Positions 1 to 5,378 of a stretch of DNA of 6,419 nucleotides are shown here, piece by piece (position 1 is the first letter of the stretch; each line of letters starts with the position of its first letter). Below the pieces are notes generated by a model. That model was not told the origin of the DNA, ran no database searches, and saw only the letters and a program-made list of their open reading frames with translations. Made by a program: the position numbers and the translations under genes. Source of the stretch: an uncultured Campylobacteraceae bacterium (GTDB lineage Bacteria; Campylobacterota; Campylobacteria; Campylobacterales; Arcobacteraceae). The DNA is taken from assembly GCA_913057765.1 (NCBI GenBank), contig CAJXPH010000159.1, positions 1 to 6,419 on the forward strand. The letters are read 5' to 3'.

Positions 1-49
1 ATCTACACTATCCTCTTCGTCGGCAGCGTCAGATGTGTATAAGAGACAG
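1..49. other. Illumina/Nextera adapter, not genomic
   Basis: Bases 1-8 (ATCTACAC) are the end of the i5 flow-cell adapter. Bases 9-16 (TATCCTCT) match a Nextera i5 index that I recall as S503/N503. Bases 17-30 (TCGTCGGCAGCGTC) are the read 1 primer site, and bases 31-49 (AGATGTGTATAAGAGACAG) are the Tn5 mosaic end. This is library sequence left on the contig. Genomic DNA begins at base 50. The reading frame of the neighbouring hydE runs into this stretch and gains six false residues (LSLIHI) and a false stop codon. Confidence 0.98.
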
Positions 50-931
50 TACTAATATTTTTGAATCATTAATTGTGATTTTTGGAATACTAATATTCTT
101 ATTAGTTGTAGTATATGTTAATTGCAAATCATAATTATCAGATTTTTCGTAGATAATAAAATTTATACCAAATCTTGATAGTTCTTTAGATAATAAGTAT
201 AATATCAATCCATTTGAATAATTAATATTGATTTTATCTATATTAATACTATTGTTTGTTTTATAAATCCCATTAAGATTAAAATCTATTATTGGTTTTT
301 CAATACTTAATAATGCAACCGTTTTTTCTTTTGAACTAATGACTAATCTTGATAATTCATTAACATCTGTACATATTACATTTGTATCTTCATCTAGCTC
401 TTTATTTAATTTACTGTAAACATAATCACCCACAGAAGTTTTAATTTTTATTCTTTTACCTTCACTTATTTTAAAAGCTAAAAGTCCAAATAATTCTTTA
501 TAATTTCTATATTCTATTTTTTTATTATCTTGTAAAATTTCTAAATTATTTACATCACAAGTTGTACCACAAATATCGCAATCGAAAAAAGGATTATAAA
601 AGTTTGTAGATTCTTCATCTTCTATGTTGGCTAGACAATTTGAACAATGTGGGAGTTTGAATTCATTTAGAATTACATCATAATCTTTATTTGGTATTTG
701 AGATACAACTTCTAATGTAAAGTTTTTTAAATATATAGACATAGGAAGTTCTTTTGACAAAGCATCAGATACATTTAATAATTTTTCTTCCTCATCTTCA
801 ATATATAAAAATATAAAATTATCTTCTCTTAATATTTTGTATTTTACATCTCTTTTTTTTAGAATGCTAGAAAGAAAACTTACTAAAGTATTGTTATTTG
901 AAAGGTATTCAAATTTATATTCTAGGACCAT
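50..931 (-). CDS. hydE: HydE, HypF-like hydrogenase accessory protein (3' end cut off)
   Basis: Last visible gene of the hyd operon; only its first 294 residues are genomic. It carries one zinc-finger motif with exactly the HypF spacing, CX2C-X18-CX2C (C96, C99, C118, C121). Around it, NPFFDCDICG resembles the HypF 'YPF.NC..CGPR' signature, but GPR is replaced by GTT. Residues 1-90 sit where HypF has its acylphosphatase domain, yet I see no acylphosphatase signature. Residues 207-215 (LLSIEKPII) resemble the HypF 'LLSPERPIV' segment. In Helicobacter pylori, hydE follows hydABCD and is needed for hydrogenase activity; its biochemical role is not settled to my knowledge. The ATG start overlaps hydD by 17 bp and has an AAAAGGG ribosome site (941-947) nine bases upstream. 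Family membership is fairly sure; the exact role is inference. Confidence 0.82.
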
Positions 932-1478
932 GAATAATATCCCTTTTAAATGAAATCTTTGATATCTCTTCTATTGTAATATCATCTTTTTTTATCTCTA
1001 CTTCTATATGTAAATCTTTTATTGCATTAATAATTGTATGTTCCATTGTTAATACAGCTTTTATAATTTCCTCACTCAATTCAAATGTTGTATCATCAGC
1101 AACTCTTTTAGGAATTACGCCTAAAACATTTGTTGAAGGTAAGTCACCATTCATCTTAATCATATTAAGAGTTTGAAGCATCTCAACTTCATGTGCACTA
1201 CCTTGCCAATCAATTTCATCTGGAGAATTTAAAAAATCAAAAAAGTATACGTCACCAGGTTTTGAATTATTAGCATCAATGCAGTCAATAATAAATACTT
1301 TTTCATACTTAATGATTTCAGGAATTAATCTTTGTGCTAATGTCCCTCCATCAACTATACTTACAGTATTTTCAGAAGATTTAAACTCATATTTTTCATC
1401 TAAATAATGAATAAAATGAGCTCCTATTCCTTCATCTTGGAATAGGATATTTCCTATTCCTAGTATTAAGATATTCAT
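915..1478 (-). CDS. hydD: HydD, [NiFe] hydrogenase maturation protease
   Basis: A 187-residue member of the HyaD/HybD/HupD endopeptidase family. After nickel is inserted, this protein cuts the C-terminal peptide from the large subunit so that the active site closes. The family N-terminus MNILILGIGNILFQDEGIG is present. The three nickel-sensing ligands of E. coli HybD (E16, D62, H93) correspond to E16, D65 (in FIIDCID) and H96 (in GSAHEVEML). The IVDGGT motif is at 41-46, and VLGVIP at 118-123 also fits. The protein is about 20 residues longer than HybD, with a charged C-terminal tail. The ATG lies 2 bp after the hydC stop. Its ribosome site must lie in the purine-rich end of hydC, so translation is probably coupled. 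The likely substrate is HydB from the same operon, at H554/V555. Confidence 0.95.
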   Translation of the reverse strand: MNILILGIGNILFQDEGIGAHFIHYLDEKYEFKSSENTVSIVDGGTLAQRLIPEIIKYEKVFIIDCIDANNSKPGDVYFFDFLNSPDEIDWQGSAHEVEMLQTLNMIKMNGDLPSTNVLGVIPKRVADDTTFELSEEIIKAVLTMEHTIINAIKDLHIEVEIKKDDITIEEISKISFKRDIIHGPRI

Positions 1479-1480
1479 TC

Positions 1481-2155
1481 TTATTTCTTTTTCTTTTTCT
1501 TTTTATGCCATGTATAACCACTAAAGATAGCATCCATAGCACCTGTTTTCCCATATACAGAGTTAAATACAGCCATATAGATATGAATTGGAATAAATAG
1601 TAAGAAAATCCACATTGTAATATGATGTATTTCTCTAACTACAGCTAATCCACCCATCCACACTTCAAGAGGTCTAAGAAGGTCAAAAATTAGTCCTCCA
1701 AATCCATCATGATAAACATGCATATGAAGAATTAATCCTGTAATTGAAATTACAAATAAAGTTACGAAAATCGTAAAATATGCAATAAACTGTAAAGGAT
1801 TATAGATACCTCTACCCTCTGGGTGTACTCCAATTAACATATAATATTTAATTTGTTGTATCCAAACTTTTGGATTAATAAAATCAAAAAATGACATTCT
1901 TTCATTTCTACTATGTCTGTCAAATATAAATAGATAACTTTTTACCATAGTTGACGCAATTAGAATAAATCCAAAAATAATATGCCAAGCTCTCCATAAA
2001 GCATTCATAAAGTTAGTTGGCTCACCACTTACATATGGAGTTAAAAAAGGATTTGCAATATAAAATCCAGTTACAACAAGAACTAACATTGTTACAACTC
2101 TTATCCAGTGATTAAATCTTAGAATCCCTGAAAACTCATACTTCTTTTCAATCAT
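1481..2155 (-). CDS. hydC: HydC, Ni/Fe-hydrogenase cytochrome b subunit
   Basis: A 224-residue di-haem cytochrome b of the HyaC/HupC type. It anchors the hydrogenase dimer to the periplasmic face of the membrane and passes electrons to the quinone pool, probably menaquinone. Four hydrophobic helices are visible at about 17-34, 54-76, 121-144 and 178-198. Candidate haem ligands are H16 (RFNHWIR), H58 (WRAWHIIFG), H178 (REIHHIT) and H191 (IPIHIYMA), which matches the family pattern. The ATG start has an AAGGAT ribosome site (2161-2166) five bases upstream, in the 15-bp gap after hydB. The protein ends in seven lysines coded by three AAAAAG units plus AAA, an unusual tail. The last helix and that tail suggest a cytoplasmic C-terminus by the positive-inside rule. 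Confidence 0.95.
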   Translation of the reverse strand: MIEKKYEFSGILRFNHWIRVVTMLVLVVTGFYIANPFLTPYVSGEPTNFMNALWRAWHIIFGFILIASTMVKSYLFIFDRHSRNERMSFFDFINPKVWIQQIKYYMLIGVHPEGRGIYNPLQFIAYFTIFVTLFVISITGLILHMHVYHDGFGGLIFDLLRPLEVWMGGLAVVREIHHITMWIFLLFIPIHIYMAVFNSVYGKTGAMDAIFSGYTWHKKKKKKK

Positions 2156-2170
2156 TTGTTATCCTTTTTT

Positions 2171-3901
2171 CTAACAACTACTACCGTAAACTGGATCAAC
2201 TTTATATGTTCCTAAATCTTTACCTTTAGTGTCCATAACATGAACAGCACAGGCAATACAAGGGTCAAAACTGTGAATAACTCTAATAATTTCAAGAGGT
2301 TGTCTCACATCTTGAACTTTCATGCCAATTAAGTTTGACTCATATGGACCTTTTAATCCTCTTGAATCTTCAGGACCAGCATTCCAAGTTGAAGGAACAA
2401 CTGCTTGATAATTTTCAACTACACCATTTTTAATTCTAATCCAGTGAGATAACATTCCTCTTGGAACATCGCCAATGAATCTTCCTTTATACTCTTTATC
2501 TTTATCAATATGATATGTAGTACAAGTATCTTGGTCAACTTTTAAATTTTCAATTAATGTATTAAATGTTTCTAATCCATTATCGATAATAGCTTTTGTT
2601 TGTAATGCACGTGCCGCTGTTCTACCTAAAGTAGTAAACAGTGCCGCTGTTGGTAAACCTGTAACTTCTAAAAACTCATCAACTACTTTTTTTATTTTTT
2701 TATTTCCACTTGCATATGAAACTAATACAGCTGCAAGAGGTCCAACTTCCATTGCTTTACCATCATATCTTGGTGATTTGATCCAAGAATACTTACCTTT
2801 TTCATCAATTGTCTTACTTTGAATTTCTTCTCCATCAGGACCAATTGTCATAGCCTCATTCATTCCAGTATACTTTGGATTAGTTTTACCATCATATGGA
2901 TGTAAAGGTTCATCATCTTCATACCAAGCGTGAGTTGCTTCTTCTGTAATTAAGTCTTCATTTATTGGATGAACTTTTGAAAGGTCTCCATTCATGATAA
3001 TACCAGTATCAAAAAGGAATTCTGTTCTATTTAATTGCATCTCTTTATAAGACATAAAGTTCATAGTTCCAGCTTCACTTGTTACACTTGGTTCCTTTGC
3101 ATACGCCGTACCAGCCATTACAATATCAGCGTAATAAGCATGCTCAATAAAGTTTGAAACTTCTTTGTATTTTGTTAAGTATTCACCCATTCTAGAAGGG
3201 TCTAATAAATCCATAACACAAGTTACTCCACCAACTGTTAAACTTTGTGGATGTGGTTGTTTACCACCAAATAGTGCCATAAGTTGAGCAGCAGTTCTTT
3301 GAACTTCAAGTGCTTTAAGATAATGTGAAAGTGCAATTAAATTTTGTTCAGGAGTAAAATTAAATGTTTTATGTCCCCAATAAGCATTTGCGAAAGGTCC
3401 AAGTTCACCTTTTGCAACAAAAGCTTTTACTCTATCTTTTACTTTTAATAAATCATTTTCACCAGTAGCAATTGGATATTTAGTATATTTAAACGCTTCT
3501 TTTGAAGCTTTTGAAGGATCTGCATCAAGTGCTGATACAACATCAACCCAATCAAGCCCGTGTAAATGATAGAAATGAACAACATGATCATGCATAAACA
3601 ATGCTTGATTCATTAATGATCTAGTTAGTTTTGCATTTAAAGGGGGTGTAATTTTCAGTGCATCTTCAACTGCTTCAATCCCTGCTCTATAATGTGAGTA
3701 TGTACATACACCACAAATTCTTTGCATTAAAAAACCTGCATCTCTTGGATCTCTATTTTTTACAATAGTTTCTAATCCTCTCCATAAAGTTGATGAAGAA
3801 TAAGCATTTTGAATTACATTGTCTTCATCCACTTCAACTTCAATTCGTAAGTGTCCCTCAATTCTAGTAATAGGGTCTACAATTATTCTTTTATTTGCCA
3901 T
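2171..3901 (-). CDS. hydB: HydB, [NiFe] hydrogenase large (catalytic) subunit
   Basis: A 576-residue group 1 [NiFe] uptake hydrogenase large subunit that oxidises H2 at the Ni-Fe(CN)2CO centre. Both metal motifs are intact: RICGVC near the N-terminus (C63, C66) and DPCIACAVH near the C-terminus (C548, C551, H554). RIEGH at 13-17 supplies the conserved glutamate E15. PRGMLSHW at 480-487 puts R481 67 residues before C548, the same spacing as the R509-C576 pair of E. coli Hyd-1. All ligands are cysteine, with no selenocysteine. Residues 555-576 (VMDTKG to SSC) form the peptide expected to be cut off by HydD. There is no export signal, as expected for a subunit that is carried out with HydA. The ATG lies 2 bp after hydA, with GAGGAA (3910-3915) eight bases upstream, inside the last hydA codons. 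The stop is TAG. Confidence 0.98.
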   Translation of the reverse strand: MANKRIIVDPITRIEGHLRIEVEVDEDNVIQNAYSSSTLWRGLETIVKNRDPRDAGFLMQRICGVCTYSHYRAGIEAVEDALKITPPLNAKLTRSLMNQALFMHDHVVHFYHLHGLDWVDVVSALDADPSKASKEAFKYTKYPIATGENDLLKVKDRVKAFVAKGELGPFANAYWGHKTFNFTPEQNLIALSHYLKALEVQRTAAQLMALFGGKQPHPQSLTVGGVTCVMDLLDPSRMGEYLTKYKEVSNFIEHAYYADIVMAGTAYAKEPSVTSEAGTMNFMSYKEMQLNRTEFLFDTGIIMNGDLSKVHPINEDLITEEATHAWYEDDEPLHPYDGKTNPKYTGMNEAMTIGPDGEEIQSKTIDEKGKYSWIKSPRYDGKAMEVGPLAAVLVSYASGNKKIKKVVDEFLEVTGLPTAALFTTLGRTAARALQTKAIIDNGLETFNTLIENLKVDQDTCTTYHIDKDKEYKGRFIGDVPRGMLSHWIRIKNGVVENYQAVVPSTWNAGPEDSRGLKGPYESNLIGMKVQDVRQPLEIIRVIHSFDPCIACAVHVMDTKGKDLGTYKVDPVYGSSC

Positions 3902-3903
3902 AA

Positions 3904-5067
3904 TTAATGTTCCTCATCTTCTACTGGATTTTTTACTTTTGAGATTGCAGCATGTGCAGCAATACCAATTGCAGCAGTTGTTAAAATACCAACACCAATT
4001 TTATCCGCAGTAGCATCAGCTCCACCACCACCAAATACAGTGTTATATAATTTATCAGCAACTGGCTCTTCTAAAGGTCCCATTGCATCCCAGAAATCTG
4101 GTTCTGAACATCCAATACATCCATGCCCAGCTTGAATTGGCCAAGAAGTATGTTGATTAAATTTGTTTTTAGAACAGTTGTTAAAAGTATATGGTCCTTT
4201 ACAACCAACTTTATATAAACAATAACCTCTTTTAGCACCTTCATCACCAAATTCTTCTACAAATTCACCTGCATCAAAGTGACCTCTTCTTTCACATAAA
4301 TCGTGAATTCTCAGGCCATAAGCCCATTTTGGTCTATTGTATGCATCAAGAGCAGGAAGTGTTCCATAAAGAATATAATGAAGTAACGTACCAACAATGT
4401 TTTTCTCACTAGGAGGACATCCTGGAACATTAATTACACTTTTATTTGTAACTTTTGATAAAGCAACTGCACCAGTTGGATTAGGAATAGCAGCTTGTAC
4501 TCCACCAAACGAAGAACATGTACCGATTGCAAAAATAGCTTTTGCATGTTCAGATGCTAATTTAGCACTGTGCTCACCAGTATTTCCATGACCACCAATT
4601 GTAAGATAGAAATCATTTTCACCACTAGGAATTCCGCCCTCAACCATAAGAATATAATTACCCTTATACTTTTCAATTGCATGTTCTAAGTTTTGCTCTG
4701 CTTGCCATCCTGCACTTGCCATTAACGTCTCATGATATTCTAAAGAAATATAATCAAAAATTAATGAATCAATAGTTGGAGCATCACTTCTTAGAAGTGA
4801 TTCTGAACATCCTGTACACTCTGCCATATGTAACCAAATAATTGGTAGCCTATCACTTAACTCTGCTGCTTTGGCAACTAAAGGTGTGAAGTTTCCAGGA
4901 AGTGCTAACATAGCTGTTACTGCTGTTGCCCACTTCATGAAATCTCTTCTATTAATACCTTTTTCTTCTAAAACTGTTGGAATAGATTTTGTTTCATCTA
5001 ATTTAGGGAGTTTTTCTAAATCCTCTAAACGCTTAGATAATCTGTTAAATAAATTTAAATCTTTCAC
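3904..5067 (-). CDS. hydA: HydA, [NiFe] hydrogenase small subunit with Tat signal
   Basis: A 387-residue Fe-S electron-relay subunit. A twin-arginine signal (RRDFMKW, 40-46) is followed by a hydrophobic stretch and a likely cut near VAKA/A (about 67/68). Proximal [4Fe-4S] ligands are C84, C87, C184 and C217. Distal [4Fe-4S] ligands are H255, C258, C283 and C289. Medial [3Fe-4S] ligands are C298, C317 and C320, with P310 in the usual proline position. The motif is ECTGCSE, not the ECTCCSE of O2-tolerant enzymes, and G189 stands where those have another cysteine. This points to a standard, O2-sensitive uptake enzyme. A hydrophobic helix at about 356-376 is the C-terminal membrane anchor. The start codon is GTG; the choice is supported by an AAAAGGAA ribosome site (5073-5080) five bases upstream. 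The leader before the twin arginines is 39 residues and rich in charge. Confidence 0.97.
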   Translation of the reverse strand: MKDLNLFNRLSKRLEDLEKLPKLDETKSIPTVLEEKGINRRDFMKWATAVTAMLALPGNFTPLVAKAAELSDRLPIIWLHMAECTGCSESLLRSDAPTIDSLIFDYISLEYHETLMASAGWQAEQNLEHAIEKYKGNYILMVEGGIPSGENDFYLTIGGHGNTGEHSAKLASEHAKAIFAIGTCSSFGGVQAAIPNPTGAVALSKVTNKSVINVPGCPPSEKNIVGTLLHYILYGTLPALDAYNRPKWAYGLRIHDLCERRGHFDAGEFVEEFGDEGAKRGYCLYKVGCKGPYTFNNCSKNKFNQHTSWPIQAGHGCIGCSEPDFWDAMGPLEEPVADKLYNTVFGGGGADATADKIGVGILTTAAIGIAAHAAISKVKNPVEDEEH

Positions 5068-5072
5068 TTAGG

Positions 5073-5080
5073 TTCCTTTT
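5073..5080 (-). promoter_or_regulatory. Ribosome binding site that fixes the GTG start of hydA
   Basis: On the minus strand the sequence reads AAAAGGAA, then CCTAA, then GTG. The strong Shine-Dalgarno match at five-base spacing supports the GTG start at 5067, which leaves the twin-arginine motif about 40 residues into the protein. The other genes of the operon start with ATG. Confidence 0.8.
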
Positions 5081-5105
5081 CAAGATTTATATTTTATGAA
5101 TAATC

Positions 5106-5121
5106 ATTCATTCATTCATTC
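5106..5121. repeat. Tetranucleotide repeat ATTC x4
   Basis: Four perfect tandem ATTC units (GAAT on the transcribed strand) continue directly out of the hydA-proximal arm of the 17-bp inverted repeat and lie in the presumed 5' leader of the hyd transcript. Short tandem repeats of this kind can change copy number, and a change here would alter the spacing between operator and promoter. Four units is short, so variation is only a possibility. Confidence 0.7.
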
Positions 5122-5131
5122 TTCTAAATGT

Positions 5132-5137
5132 ATTCTA
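5132..5137 (-). promoter_or_regulatory. Candidate -10 box of the hyd promoter
   Basis: On the minus strand TAGAAT lies downstream of a T-rich periodic stretch (TATTTTATTTTGTTTTAAA). Campylobacterota housekeeping promoters typically have a TATAAT-like -10 box, a poorly conserved -35 and periodic T tracts upstream. Transcription would begin near 5125, giving a leader of about 58 bases. A TTGACT (5163-5168) further upstream is 25 bp away, too far to act as a normal -35 for this box. Other AT-rich hexamers in the region could serve instead, so the call is tentative. Confidence 0.35.
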
Positions 5138-5199
5138 TTTAAAACAAAATAAAATAGTATTGAGTCAAATCAATAAATGAATGATTATTCATTTAATAG

Positions 5200-5257
5200 G
5201 TGAAATATTACATGACTTAAACTTAACTTTTAATAAAATTTTAGTGATATTTACATG
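5200..5257. repeat. Near-identical direct repeat, GTGA(A)ATATTACATG type
   Basis: GTGAAATATTACATG (5200-5214) and GTGATATTTACATG (5244-5257) share their ends, GTGA and TACATG, and differ by a small change in the middle. Starts are 44 bp apart, about four helical turns, so both copies could face the same side of the DNA. Between them is a tandem ACTTAA hexamer (5215-5226). These could be sites for an activator upstream of the hyd promoter, or chance similarity in AT-rich DNA. Confidence 0.3.
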
Positions 5258-5287
5258 TTTTTTTATAATAATTAAAACTTATATTCT

Positions 5288-5309
5288 AAAGTGGCATAAT
5301 CGTGACTTT
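5288..5309. repeat. 22-bp dyad AAAGT-N12-ACTTT, operator-like
   Basis: AAAGT (5288-5292) and ACTTT (5305-5309) are perfect reverse complements around a 12-bp centre (GGCATAATCGTG), which has one further matching pair. The centre is noticeably richer in G and C than the rest of the intergenic region, which is typical of a conserved binding site but not proof of one. It lies about 150-190 bp upstream of the presumed transcription start. Confidence 0.3.
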
Positions 5310-5329
5310 TTCAGTATTACACTAGTATT

Positions 5330-5362
5330 TTAGTACATAATTCTTACATAACTATGTACTAA
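5330..5362. repeat. 10-bp inverted repeat after the hydE-like gene
   Basis: TTAGTACATA (5330-5339) and TATGTACTAA (5353-5362) are perfect reverse complements separated by 13 bp. A further TACATA at 5345-5350 can pair with the same right arm across a 2-bp gap, giving an alternative small hairpin. The repeat begins 16 bp after the stop codon of the hydE-like gene, where a terminator would be expected. However, the stem is mostly A-T and no U run follows on the minus strand. It may be a weak terminator, an RNA 3'-end hairpin, or a protein site. Confidence 0.45.
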
Positions 5363-5378
5363 CAAATTATAATATTTT

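Larger units (their letters stand above)
5096..5192. repeat. Paired 17-bp inverted repeat, candidate operators
   Basis: ATGAATAATCATTCATT at 5096-5112 is the exact reverse complement of 5176-5192. Each copy is itself a partial palindrome, TGAAT-N4-ATTCA, and the palindrome centres are 81 bp apart. The two copies bracket the best -10 candidate, one upstream of it and one in the presumed 5' leader. This layout suggests two binding sites for one dimeric regulator, possibly with DNA looping. The AT-rich palindrome is loosely like TetR-family or Fur-type sites, but I cannot name the regulator. The repeat is seen directly; the operator role is inference. Confidence 0.6.
5068..5378. other. Intergenic control region upstream of hydA
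   Basis: This 311-bp stretch between the hydE-like gene and hydA has no credible gene on either strand. It is very AT-rich and crowded with repeats. From the hydA side it holds the ribosome site, a paired 17-bp inverted repeat with an ATTC run, a candidate -10 box, a near direct repeat (5200-5257), a tandem ACTTAA hexamer (5215-5226), an AAAGT/ACTTT dyad, and a 10-bp inverted repeat just after the hydE-like stop codon. No clear intrinsic terminator (GC-rich stem followed by a U run on the minus strand) is present, so some read-through from the upstream gene into hydA is possible. Confidence 0.75.

Noticed and set aside
1481..1506. Programmed -1 frameshift site (A AAA AAG) in the hydC tail.
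   Set aside because: The codons before AAA AAG end in T or G, not A, so the canonical heptamer is absent in frame, and hydD has its own ATG 2 bp after the stop. Slippage remains only a weak possibility.
3819..5071. Plus-strand open frames at 3819-4013, 4397-4591 and 4871-5071.
   Set aside because: Each lies opposite strongly conserved hydA or hydB sequence and encodes low-complexity or unfamiliar peptide; they are shadows of the real genes.
5163..5168. TTGACT as the -35 box of the hyd promoter.
   Set aside because: No TATAAT-like hexamer lies 16-18 bp downstream; the best -10 candidate is 25 bp away.
5291..5306. Possible sigma-54 promoter (TGGCATAATCGTGAC).
   Set aside because: The -24 GG is there, but the base pair due at -12 is AC, not GC, and it faces the plus strand, where no gene begins.
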